Assembly (NCBI GenBank): GCA_963578625.1
Contig: CAUZEO010000067.1
Location: forward strand, 1-17,695
Source of the DNA: CAUZEO01 sp963578625
GTDB taxonomy: Bacteria; Verrucomicrobiota; Kiritimatiellia; SLOV01
DNA length: 17,695 nucleotides
Direction: 5' to 3'
The notes below the pieces were generated by a model that did not search any database, had not been told where the DNA came from, and saw nothing but the letters and a program-made list of their open reading frames with translations. Shown here one piece after another: positions 1-8,200 of the stretch (positions within the stretch are counted from its first letter, which is position 1; each line of letters begins with the position of its first letter). Position numbers and translations under genes: made by a program.

Positions 1-66
1 GTTGACAAATTGTTTGTTATGACGATTGTGATCGGCTACATTCTAGCATGCAAGGTGATCGGAATC

Positions 67-612
67 TTGAACAAGGTACCCATAGCATTCGCGCTCACCG
101 GGATCATCACTTTGTCGGTCCTGGCAATCGCGATAGAAGAGGACGTAACCGTGGAAAATAAAGCCCCCCCGTTTTCGCTCACCGGCTCCGACGGCAAGGA
201 GTATTCCCTCGCCGATTTCAAAGAGAAGAAAGTCGTGGTGCTGGCATGGTTCCCAAAAGCTTTCACCGGCGGTTGAACGAAGGAATGCAAGTCGCTGCGT
301 GACAGCGGCAGTAAGATCGCTCAACACGATGTCGCCTACTTCGCCGCAAGCTGCGACACCGTCGAGACCAACACAGAATTTGCAGAATCTCTGGACCTTA
401 ACTATCCGATTCTCAGCGATCCGGGAAAAGAAGTCGCGGGAAAATACGGCGTAGTGACTGAAGAGCGGCAAATCCCGTTCCGGTGGACCTTCTATATCGG
501 ACGTGATGGTGAGATTCTTTTCATAGACAAGAACGTCAACCCAGACACCCACGGCGAGGACGTGGCGAAAAAGTTGCAGGAGTTGGGGGTTTCGTTGCCG
601 GCTCCAGATTGA
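67..612 (+). CDS. Exported selenocysteine-containing peroxiredoxin (AhpC/TSA, BCP-like); TGA at 274-276 read as Sec
   Basis: Thiol (here selenol) peroxidase of the AhpC/TSA thioredoxin fold, reducing peroxides. Reading through an in-frame TGA at 274-276 gives a 181-residue protein. The peroxidatic motif PxxxTxxC appears as P63-KAF-T67-GG-U70, so the TGA sits exactly on the catalytic cysteine. C74 (UTKEC), C96 and R139 (the usual Arg before the TF strand) are present, and D118 begins the SDPG loop. The frame stays open to TGA 610-612 with good conservation, which argues against decay. I chose TTG 67 because it gives a short Lys-containing N-terminus, a hydrophobic segment (residues 4-22) and an AIA cleavage site before IEED, suggesting periplasmic export. 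Open frame upstream to position 10 and a GTG at 151 (cytoplasmic form) are alternatives. TGA also ends this gene and its neighbours, so wholesale recoding is unlikely. The start is uncertain; the family and Sec position are well supported. Confidence 0.85.
274..309 (+). promoter_or_regulatory. Bacterial SECIS-like element (UGA plus downstream stem-loop)
   Basis: Downstream of TGA 274-276 lies a stem GTCGCTG (291-297), loop CGTGA (298-302) and CAGCGGC (303-309). This is 7 base pairs, one of them a T-G wobble. The small apical loop carries a G at its second position (299), 22 nt after the UGA. That matches the known bacterial SECIS layout: a short stem, a G in the first two loop bases, and a loop roughly 16-37 nt past the UGA. 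Below the 7-bp stem the pairing is poor. SelB would bind this hairpin to insert selenocysteine. Confidence 0.7.
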
Positions 613-621
613 GCCGGCAAC
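594..621 (+). terminator. Perfect 11-bp hairpin spanning the peroxiredoxin stop codon
   Basis: GTTGCCGGCTC (594-604), loop CAGATT (605-610) and GAGCCGGCAAC (611-621) form an uninterrupted 11-bp GC-rich stem, and the stop codon TGA 610-612 lies in the loop and stem. Neither strand has a T-tract after it, so it is not a textbook intrinsic terminator. It may instead be a Rho-type 3' end, an mRNA-stabilising hairpin or a REP-like palindrome. It separates the peroxiredoxin from the next gene, which starts 78 bases after the stop. Confidence 0.5.
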
Positions 622-689
622 AACGGGTTCGGAACCTCCCGCGTCCGGTACGAAGCAGAGCCCCCCGATAAACTTTGGAACCGATTCAT

Positions 690-1997
690 ATGGCTATCAC
701 TTCCATCACCGCCAATCCGCCCCGCCTGACCGAGCCTGCCGAGAACCCGCCCGGGGAGATTTGCCGCTACGGCCTCGCTTTCCCCTTTCAGGTCGCGCCG
801 AAGCTGGCAGCCATCCTGTGCTGTCTGCGCAACGAGGGCCATCCGGTGGGCGATTTCGAGAACGGGAGTGACGTATTTCTCTTTGACGATATAAACAGAA
901 TCGATCCCGCTGGCGCGGTACCGATCGTTCGCAATGATACCTATGTCAACGAGAAAGGGGAACGGCGCATCGTCATCCACTACGGGGGCGCCGGTGGATT
1001 CGTTCCGTTGGGCGCATTGCGCGAGGACGGCACCCCGCACCCCCACGCGGGCACTGGCTTCGGCGTCGGGGAGAGTTTGGATTTTCCGTTACTTGGCAAA
1101 GGCCATTACTCCAAATCCCACAAGCGGACGAAGGTAATCCAGCGCACGCACCTCTACCAGTTCACGTACGACACGAACTTCTTTCTGATCGACGACACCG
1201 AGGTGTACAGTGCTGACGATCCGTTGCGAGCCTCGGGGTCAGGTTCGCAGTGGCCGCTCCTCTGTCCGGCTCTCAAGCAGGGTATTCCCGACGGCGACGA
1301 ATATCTGAGTCCGATCACTTCCTCGCGGGGCGACTTGCCGAGTGGCGCCGAATTGGGATCGTGCGGCGTGGCACGCTGGCAGCGGCGCGGCGCGGCCTGG
1401 GAACCGGTGTCCTATGTGCCTGTCGCTCTCAATTCCGGTGACGAAATTTGGGCGGAACCGAGCCTGGTGCGTGATGTGGGCGACTCGCTGCTGTTCACAA
1501 GCCGAGGTTGCTTCGGCAGCGCGGGCGACGTGATCAGGATCTGGCGCAGCACGGATGGCGGAGAGCATTGGGAGGTCGTAATTGACAAGCAGGAAGCCCG
1601 GGGCCAGGCGCCGGTCACGATCAATCAGGCCGTCGACGGAACGCCCTACATCGTCTGCAACAAGCCCGGACACGAGCGCGATTGGCTTATCATCTATCCG
1701 CTCAACGACGAGCGCTCGGATCTTTTGCCGGCGATGGATGTGCGGAATGCGCTTGAGGATTTCGGTCCACCACCCAAAGGCCCTGTCTGGTTCATGGACC
1801 ATTCGATGGGCGAGACGCTGCGCCTTGGCGATGGGATGTGGCATCATGTTCTCAGCTACCGCAACATGGACCGCGGCGAGCACTCGGGCGGCGAACCGCC
1901 TCCCTCTTCAGGGCAGTACCTGGAAGAACTGCTGTCGGATGGCCCTGCGCGGCCGGTGTGGAAGTTTGAATCTACTTCAGGAATTCAAGCGTCGTGA
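690..1997 (+). CDS. Asp-box (BNR) sialidase-like protein
   Basis: A 435-residue protein with one clear Asp box, S287-TDGG-E-H-W294 (S-x-D-x-G-x-x-W), of the kind that punctuates sialidase beta-propellers. Other sialidase-like features are the surrounding IRIWRSTDGGEHW strand-turn and repeated short beta-strand plus Trp patterns (IWAEPSLV, DWLIIYPLND, GPVWFMDHSM). No signal peptide is visible, so it is either cytoplasmic or exported by another route. ATG 690 is preferred over TTG 675 because GGAA (677-680) sits 9 bases upstream. The catalytic triarginyl cluster of true sialidases cannot be assigned by eye, so the substrate is open. The 3' end overlaps the GH51 remnant on the other strand by 26 bases. 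I am fairly sure it is a real gene and less sure that it is a hydrolase. Confidence 0.75.
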   Translation: MAITSITANPPRLTEPAENPPGEICRYGLAFPFQVAPKLAAILCCLRNEGHPVGDFENGSDVFLFDDINRIDPAGAVPIVRNDTYVNEKGERRIVIHYGGAGGFVPLGALREDGTPHPHAGTGFGVGESLDFPLLGKGHYSKSHKRTKVIQRTHLYQFTYDTNFFLIDDTEVYSADDPLRASGSGSQWPLLCPALKQGIPDGDEYLSPITSSRGDLPSGAELGSCGVARWQRRGAAWEPVSYVPVALNSGDEIWAEPSLVRDVGDSLLFTSRGCFGSAGDVIRIWRSTDGGEHWEVVIDKQEARGQAPVTINQAVDGTPYIVCNKPGHERDWLIIYPLNDERSDLLPAMDVRNALEDFGPPPKGPVWFMDHSMGETLRLGDGMWHHVLSYRNMDRGEHSGGEPPPSSGQYLEELLSDGPARPVWKFESTSGIQAS

Positions 1998-2417
1998 GAG
2001 AAAAAGGGGCGCACGTCAACGCCCAGTGGTTTGACTGCCGTTCAACCTGTGCATCCCGCGGTGTGATTCGTAGCGGAGTTTGAAAGTCATTCGCCGCAAG
2101 CGGTTCGCAGGCTCCCAGGACCCATGCCGTTGCGCGAGATGGTTGGTCGTCGGAGGTTCCCCTGAATTGCAGGCGAAGGATCTCTTCGCGATCCAGGTGT
2201 GGATTTACGACCGAGAGGGACATTCGGGTCCCATCCGGAGTCATGGACGCGGCAATGTCGAGTTTTGGCAGTCCTCCTGCGGTATGCCCGGGTCCTCACC
2301 GCTCCAGACGCCGTCGTTAATACCTCGGCCGAGAAATTCCACGAAGTGGCCAAAGATTTCCGGGGCAATCGTTGTTTGACGGCTGCCGGGAACCACGGTG
2401 ATGAGTTGTTCTGACAT
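1972..2417 (-). pseudogene. GH51 alpha-L-arabinofuranosidase remnant with internal deletion and frameshift
   Basis: The N-terminus starting at ATG 2417 reads MSEQLITV, then IAPEIFGHFVEFLGRGI and DGVWSGED, the signature opening of GH51 arabinofuranosidases. In a second frame, ending at TAG 1972, the sequence reads LPKLDIAAS, then MSLSVVNPH, then FSLTTLEFL, the C-terminal beta-sandwich of the same family. The two parts meet near 2270-2285 in different frames. The N-terminal frame hits TGA at 2243-2241. Only about 145 codons of a roughly 500-residue enzyme remain and the whole catalytic TIM barrel is missing. A GAGAG Shine-Dalgarno-like sequence lies just before the start. It begins 22 bases after the stop of the DUF4037 gene and was probably once co-transcribed with it. 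An assembly collapse is an alternative to a true deletion. Confidence 0.85.
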
Positions 2418-2439
2418 AGTGCTCTCACCCGTTGGTCGA

Positions 2440-3468
2440 CTATTTCTCGTAATCCCGTTGTACATAGTCATCCGGATCCAGGAGCGCGATCCGCGCCATT
2501 TTCTCCCAGAGCTCTATCTGATTGAAACTCGGCGTGATTAATTCGTCCGGCAAGCTGCTATAGATTTCACGTGCCGATGTATACAGGATCAGGTCCGTTA
2601 ACCCCTCGTCAAACTCCCGCCGCTGCGGTGGCTTCGAAAGCCCATACTCGGCAATGGCATCCGCAATCAAGTAGTTGACCTCGATGAGTTTCAGCACCTG
2701 CTTCCGTCCATCCGGTTCGGCAAACGCCTCATCGATAATCGGCGCCATGGATTCGGCATAGCGGGGTAGTTGCCGGAACTGCCTGTTCAACCACTTGGGG
2801 TAGGGGGCATATTTTCTGTTTAGCATAAAGCATAGCTCCATTTGCCGGCGCAAACACTGGCTCAGGTAATGTGCGCGCGTAATCGGGTCGTTCCGCTTCG
2901 CCACGCGATAGAGGTTGTAGGGGGCATCGCGTCCGGTTGCGTAGCAGCACCAGTCGGCAATCCTTTTTTTCCAAACGGTTTCAGGATAGTAATGCAGGAC
3001 CTCCCGCCGATGAGTGAGCTCGCCGTGACCATCGATCACGACGTCGCCTCCGGTTACATGCTGCAAGTCCGTTTCACAGAGTTTAATCCAGTCCAAATCG
3101 GTTTCCGGCAGCGTAGATGTGCCCAGAAAAAATTCGAAGAAAGACTCGATGGAGGTACAGCAGACACCAATGAGATCCTCGAGGCCAACAACGACTTCAT
3201 AGTCGCGATAGGTGCCGGGCAGATTGTGGTGCAGGAAACTTTTGATTTGTGGTCCGAGTGTATCTTCGTCTTCCCGCCGGAAAAAGATTGTCGCGCGCGG
3301 TCCCCAGTGATGATCGCGGCTGATCTCGTCATCCCACCCTTGAACATCCGATCCGGTCCCAATCACCGCCACCGCAAGACGGTCGATTTCGTCACCGATC
3401 TCAACGCGCAGTCCGGGCAGAATGACTTCCTGGATGTATTCTCTACTGATTTCGAGTCCGGTGGGCAT
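2440..3468 (-). CDS. DUF4037 domain protein (nucleotidyltransferase-like)
   Basis: A 342-residue protein with the DUF4037 signature in order: IGTGSD (residues 36-41), GWDDEIS (44-50), RDHHWGPR (51-58). The Gly-Ser plus paired Asp arrangement is the nucleotidyltransferase active-site pattern. The rest is mostly helical with WxxRxxADWCC and RRQMELCFMLNRKYAP segments, and no signal peptide or membrane segment is visible. The family is soluble and its substrate is not established. ATG 3468 is the only plausible start in frame before a stop; no close ribosome binding site is seen. It is transcribed away from the coiled-coil gene at 3587 across a 118-base shared promoter region and leads into the GH51 remnant. 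Confidence 0.85.
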   Translation of the reverse strand: MPTGLEISREYIQEVILPGLRVEIGDEIDRLAVAVIGTGSDVQGWDDEISRDHHWGPRATIFFRREDEDTLGPQIKSFLHHNLPGTYRDYEVVVGLEDLIGVCCTSIESFFEFFLGTSTLPETDLDWIKLCETDLQHVTGGDVVIDGHGELTHRREVLHYYPETVWKKRIADWCCYATGRDAPYNLYRVAKRNDPITRAHYLSQCLRRQMELCFMLNRKYAPYPKWLNRQFRQLPRYAESMAPIIDEAFAEPDGRKQVLKLIEVNYLIADAIAEYGLSKPPQRREFDEGLTDLILYTSAREIYSSLPDELITPSFNQIELWEKMARIALLDPDDYVQRDYEK

Positions 3469-3586
3469 ATGATAAAACTTGTTTGAATCTATATCTACGC
3501 TTCACCTTTCTCCTGATCCGAATCGAAAATTGATCAGGAATATGATATAGCGATACTCATATCCATATACCCATGCGAAAACAACC
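3469..3586. promoter_or_regulatory. Divergent promoter region with two inverted repeats
   Basis: This AT-rich 118-base gap lies between two divergent genes. It holds a perfect 8-bp inverted repeat, TCCTGATC (3511-3518) and GATCAGGA (3532-3539), with a 13-base spacer. Close after it is an imperfect inverted repeat at about 3540-3562 (ATATGATAT against ATACTCATAT, one bulge). Two dyads between divergent starts suggest operators for a regulator controlling both transcripts. No confident -35/-10 pair could be fixed on either strand. Confidence 0.45.
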
Positions 3587-4255
3587 ATGAATGGCAAAAT
3601 ACAAGTCGATTCGATCGAGATGCTGCAACAGCTTCGATCTGTTCTTGTGCAGACGAATAGAGAGGTAGCCGATTACGCGGCCTGCGCCGGGGTGGATGCG
3701 CGCCGGGTTAGCGTAGCCCTGGACTCGCAGATTGCGGAAGCACATCGGGCTGCATCGGAAGGGAGAAGGGCCACCAGCGCGAAGGAATCAGAAGCCACCC
3801 GGTTCCAAGCGAAGCGCGCAGAAGAAAGAATACAAGAATTGGCTTCGCTTCAGGCACAACTCCAGCATGCGATCGACGTTTTTCAGAGTGTGTCGAGGAC
3901 GTTGGTTGCCGATTTCGCGGTATCTACCGCCAAAGCCTCAACCTTCCTTGCCAACCACGCCAGGTCTCTTGATGGATATACGAGGATTACATCTCCGGGG
4001 ACCGTTCTCTATCCTTCCTCATCACATCATACATTAGAACAGACTCTACCCCTGTCATCCGGTCCCGGTACACCCACCATCGCAACCGGCGGTGGCCTTC
4101 CCGAGCCCGAACATGGGATGGGGAGTTCTGATTGGGGTGGAGGGTTGACATTGGGCTGCCAATTAGGGGCCTCTATTCCCATCGGCATAGGCACCAGTGA
4201 GTTTTCGCCTGGTTCTGGAGCGGGAAGAGTGGGAGACATCGAGAGTGATGAATAA
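3587..4255 (+). CDS. Coiled-coil protein of type VII-like locus, with Gly/Ser/Pro tail
   Basis: A 222-residue protein. Residues 4-130 are almost entirely helical and heptad-like (QVDSIEMLQQLRSVLVQ, then an Ala/Glu/Arg-rich stretch to FLANHARSL). Residues 135-222 are low-complexity and rich in Gly, Ser, Pro and Thr, probably disordered. The N-terminal pattern of a short V-x-S-I-x-x-L strand then long coiled coil resembles proteins sitting beside WXG100 genes in planctomycete type VII-like loci; this is from memory of the family, not a search. There is no signal peptide, consistent with helical-hairpin export or a structural role. The last 8 bases overlap the next gene, implying translational coupling. 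No good Shine-Dalgarno precedes ATG 3587. Confidence 0.7.
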   Translation: MNGKIQVDSIEMLQQLRSVLVQTNREVADYAACAGVDARRVSVALDSQIAEAHRAASEGRRATSAKESEATRFQAKRAEERIQELASLQAQLQHAIDVFQSVSRTLVADFAVSTAKASTFLANHARSLDGYTRITSPGTVLYPSSSHHTLEQTLPLSSGPGTPTIATGGGLPEPEHGMGSSDWGGGLTLGCQLGASIPIGIGTSEFSPGSGAGRVGDIESDE

Positions 4256-5027
4256 TATGCCGCTCGAGCTGCCGCCACCGGCAGCGCAGCTTCTCAAGGA
4301 CCTGGACGGTGCGTTAGGCGACAAGCTTGTTGGCGCGATCGTATTCGGATCGTGGGCAGAAGGAACTGCGTCGGCCCGAAACGAAGTGGATCTTGCCGCG
4401 ATTATTTCTGATGTCGATGCCGAATTGAACAGGCAGGCGGTCTTTCGAGTTCTCCGTTTCCATAGCATTGATCCGCATGTGATTTCGCTGAGTGTCGAGA
4501 CCTACATGCGGCTCAAGGAGTTTGTTGAAATCGGCGATCCATTTGCCTGGGTTGTTTGTAGGGAAGGTCGAATCGTGCATGATCGCGATGGGGGACTGGC
4601 CGGTCTTCAGGCCAAATGCCGAAATCACACGAGAGGCTTTGACGCGGACGCAGTGCGCAAGTACCTCGAAGGGAAGAGCAGCGACCACGGCGCACAGGCC
4701 ATTCAGGCCATGAATCAGTTCTTGTCCCACCTCCAGCTCAGCATGATGGCAGCGGCCCAGGCCGTGGCGGTCCCGGCGGGTCAGACACCGCTCTCGGGAA
4801 CCGAACTGGTGGCAATGTCTGACTGGGCAAACTTGAAGAATGTACTGGAGGACTTTGATGCCACGAGGGGCGAGATTGACATGGTTGAGAATCTCATCAT
4901 GGCGAACAAACGGGCTGGCAGCAACGAACCTTTTCCCGGGAAAATCGTCCTCGACCAGATGCAGGCGGCGAATGAGCTTTGGCGAAGATTATTGAATGAT
5001 GGCGCAGCGCCGATGCATGAGGGATAG
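4248..5027 (+). CDS. Nucleotidyltransferase-fold protein in type VII-like operon
   Basis: A 259-residue protein. Residues 26-50 (KLVGAIVFGSWAEGT then ASARNEVDLA) match the hG[GS]...[D/E]xD active-site loop of the pol-beta/MNT nucleotidyltransferase superfamily, with G34, S35, E46 and D48. The first metal-binding Asp is a Glu here (NEVD for the usual SDxD). The third carboxylate, expected near HVISLS (77-82), is not obvious, so activity is uncertain. Residues 130-259 are helical, as in helper domains of these enzymes. ATG 4248 is chosen because it overlaps the TAA of the preceding gene and has GAGAG just upstream; open frame exists back to 4197. The next gene starts 16 bases downstream. Placement inside a WXG100 operon suggests cargo, modifier or regulator. 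Confidence 0.8.
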   Translation: MNNMPLELPPPAAQLLKDLDGALGDKLVGAIVFGSWAEGTASARNEVDLAAIISDVDAELNRQAVFRVLRFHSIDPHVISLSVETYMRLKEFVEIGDPFAWVVCREGRIVHDRDGGLAGLQAKCRNHTRGFDADAVRKYLEGKSSDHGAQAIQAMNQFLSHLQLSMMAAAQAVAVPAGQTPLSGTELVAMSDWANLKNVLEDFDATRGEIDMVENLIMANKRAGSNEPFPGKIVLDQMQAANELWRRLLNDGAAPMHEG

Positions 5028-5042
5028 ACGAGGAGAGTACGC

Positions 5043-5273
5043 ATGAATGTCGAGGATGCGCAAAAACAGTTGGGTGAGACCGCGATCAAATTTCGCGTGC
5101 ACTGGGAATCTCTGCGCGCCGGTTGGAATGACGAGGCATCTGCCGCATTCGAACGCGAGCACATCCAAGCGATCAGCGACATTCTCGGGTCCGCGGATGC
5201 CGCTCTGCAGGAGCTCAATGTTGCCGTGTCCCGAGCACGCCGATCTCTTACCGGCAGGAGGGGGAGTTATTGA
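5043..5273 (+). CDS. Small WXG100-like protein
   Basis: A 76-residue, fully helical protein with a central W28-N29-D30 turn (AGWNDEASAAFERE), the WXG100/ESAT-6 helix-turn-helix pattern in which D replaces G, as is common outside Mycobacteria. GGAGAG just upstream of ATG 5043 is a good ribosome binding site. It is the third gene of the plus-strand operon. Its last 7 bases overlap the 3' end of the FtsK-like gene on the other strand. It likely pairs with or is exported by the WXG100/FtsK machinery of this locus. Confidence 0.75.
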   Translation: MNVEDAQKQLGETAIKFRVHWESLRAGWNDEASAAFEREHIQAISDILGSADAALQELNVAVSRARRSLTGRRGSY

Positions 5274-8200
5274 ACCGGCACGGTTGAGAGAGAACGGCAA
5301 AGTGAACGAATCGTCATGGCGTTCGGAGCGCCATAGGGCCGAAACTTTTCCAGCGTCGCGCGTTCATCGCTGTAGAGGTAGGCCCGGTTGAACCCGAGTT
5401 TCGCCGCATCAGGATTGTCTATCAGATTCATGGAATCTCCGGCGCTCATCTGCATAACGACCCTCATTTCAAAGTCCAGCAGCGACTGCCGATCTATTCT
5501 CCGGTTCAGGTTTGCAAACGTGTCGCACCATGCGATCACATGGACACTCACCGCCGGGCCGTCTCTCAGAATCGTTGCCAAAGAGTCTACTGCAGATTGA
5601 TTGTCATTCGCGTTTCCAATTCCCTTCGTCGACCACCCGTCGGAGCGCTTCAAGTCGCGAACGAAATGCACCCCATGCAAAAGCAGAAGAATTTCGTCCT
5701 TACTCCTCTCGAATGCGGAGTCCATTCGATGCCGAACTTCATTTGCGAGTTTTATGATCGCAATTCCCGATTCTCTGCGATCAACGATCGTTAGCGGGCA
5801 GGGAACATTATTCGCGCAAAGTGAAACGAGGCTGTCGGAAGATTCTTCGACAGGAGTACCATCAAACAAGGTAACCCTGATAACTCTCGAACCGGATGAC
5901 GTTCGACCTCGCTGCTGCCGGGCGATGCTTAACAGGATTGCGCAGGTTAGCGCTGATGCGGTTTCCTCGTTGTTGCCCACGATGAGGAGGTTGCCGCCCG
6001 CCTGTCGTCTCAGTACCGCATTTGTATGCTCTTTGATGGCCGTTGGCTCCCCGAGCCAAAGAGTCCAGCCGGACTGCGTGGTCTTACGTTCCGGCGGAGA
6101 GGGATCGGCAACGGCCGGGATCTTGCGAATATCGGCCGGAACGTTTCCTTCGAAAACGATCGGCGTTTGCGCCAGTGTGGTCTGATCCGCGACATCAACC
6201 TGACCTCTGATCCGGGCAAGAAAATGTTCCCGCTGTTCTTCTGACAACCACGCTACCTGAAAGAAAGTGTTTCCTTCGGACCGTCCGTTCGCATCGTTGT
6301 AGATCGCTTCGCCGGGACGCGACAGCAGGCGGGCCGCTGCATTGTCGTCGCCGAGAACCAATCGGGCGTCTGCATCGCTGCTTTGAAGGGCAATACGAAC
6401 CGCCATCTGGTCAATGGTGGCCCGGGCGAGCGAATAGGCTCCGCCCAGTGTTTGGGAACAAAGAACAATGTGAATACCGAAGGCGCGGCCTTGTCGAACC
6501 AGCCGGTCTAAAAGAAGCGCGGAATCACGTTGCACTTTATCGTCCTCGACGAAAAATTCTTGAAATTCATCCACGACAAGCACGATTCGGGGAAACAAGT
6601 CCGGGCTGATGGCGGCGCGGTACGCATCGAAATCTTGAACACCGATGGATCGAAATTTCTCCGCACGTGATTGCAGTTCGCTGTCTACCTGAAGGAGCAC
6701 GCTAAGCCCGAATTCCCGCTCACTTTCGATGGCAATCACTCGAGCGTGAGGCAAGCCGTGAACGGCATACGGCTTGAATTCGACTCCCTTCTTGAAGTCG
6801 ACAAGGTACAGCGAAACTTCCTGCGGCGAGTAATGAAGTGCCAGGTTCGTGATTACTGCGTGGAGCAGGGACGATTTTCCTGATCCTGTTTTGCCGGTGA
6901 CAAGAGCATGCTGCGCGGTCTCTCTGCCTAGTTCGAGCTTTTGACGGCGCCGGGCGCCCGCGCGGCCTATGTGGATGGAAATCCCTGTGCGTGAATTGCA
7001 TTCCCAGAGGTTAGCTTCTTGTGGCGCGACAAAGTGAAAGGGAACCTCAACTCGGTTTGCGTTTCCGGCCCTCTCGCCTACCATCTGCAGGAGGTTGGTC
7101 ATCAGAGGTGTGGGGGGCTGGTCCGGTGGGGCAATCGGCCACTCGGCGTAATCTTCATCTTGCCAGAAGAAGTTGCCATCGCGCCATTCCAACACGCTGG
7201 ATTCCCGCTCCAGTTCCTCGAGCCTGATCCCTCCAGGCAGCTCTTGCGTCGAGTCGACATTCATGAGGACATACACACCGCAAGATTTTCCGGAAGAAGC
7301 GATACTGAGCAGGCGTTCGGCCGCGGCTTGATCGAACTTCGCCGGAAAATTTGCAACAACAAGAAATCTGTAAGGCTCGGCGACTTCCTTCGCCTCTTCA
7401 TTGTACTGGGCGATGCTGGGGTACTCACCCCGGAGATACTTCTGAATCACCATGCGCATATGCTCTGTGATGGCCTCGAGTTGATTTTCTATCTCTCGAG
7501 TCTCCGTCCAGATGCTTTTGGTTACCAGGGCCTCATCATAGTCCGCCAGGTGCATAAATTGTGCGAAATCCCGTCCAAGGCCGATGGGATCGATGATCGT
7601 GAACCGAACCTTTCCGGGCGGAAGCGATGTGAGCAGACGCATCATGAAAGCCTGGAGAAACGAAATAGCCTGGGGTTTGCTGGAGGCATCGCCTTTCAGT
7701 AACAGGGATGAAAATTCTGGGAACTTCAGCAGTGCGGGGATCGTGACTTTTTCAGACCCGCGTGGTGTGCGATAAGAAGCCCCTTGTTCTTCGACCAGAG
7801 AGGCCAGATTCGCTTGTATCGTTCCAAACGGGATAGCTTGGAACGGATCTTTTGTAAGCGTATCAATCGATTCCGGTATGTCGTGCCATTTCGGAAAGCG
7901 TCGAGCGACAGAATCTGAGATGGCGCGCATCCGTGTTACAATTTCGAGATAATTTGACCGCCATGCGTCAGATATTTCCTGAACTTCCCTTTTTCGATTT
8001 GCCTCGGCGGAGCTTTCACCCCTGGAGAGAATCGCTGCTGTTTTCCGAATCACCGCGTCTCGTTTGTCATGAGCTTCCACCGCATCGAGGTCATAGTCCC
8101 GATGAGCCGAGTCAACCGTCTCAAGAGCGGATTGAGCAGCATGTTCCATCGACTGCTCGAAAAGCACGATAGCCGTCGCCAAGGCACGCGCCTCCGCAGG

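Noticed and set aside
2..7. TTGACA hexamer at the very start, possible -35 box of the peroxiredoxin gene
   Set aside because: No acceptable -10 hexamer lies 16-18 bases downstream, and the upstream context is cut off by the window edge.
10..276. 88-residue protein ending at the TGA as a complete small gene
   Set aside because: The peroxiredoxin fold continues in the same frame to 612, so the short product would be half a domain. The TGA is read as selenocysteine.
43..552. Long open frame on the minus strand across the peroxiredoxin gene
   Set aside because: Its translation resembles no protein, and it lies opposite a well-supported gene.
2842..3486. Plus-strand open frame of 214 codons within the DUF4037 gene
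   Set aside because: Antisense shadow of a gene with clear family motifs.
4248..5273. MNT/HEPN-type toxin-antitoxin pair
   Set aside because: The partner of the nucleotidyltransferase is a WXG100-like helical hairpin without an RxxxxH HEPN motif, so the classical pair is not supported.
7019..7702. Plus-strand open frame of 227 codons inside the FtsK-like gene
   Set aside because: Antisense shadow; no ribosome binding site or recognisable domain.
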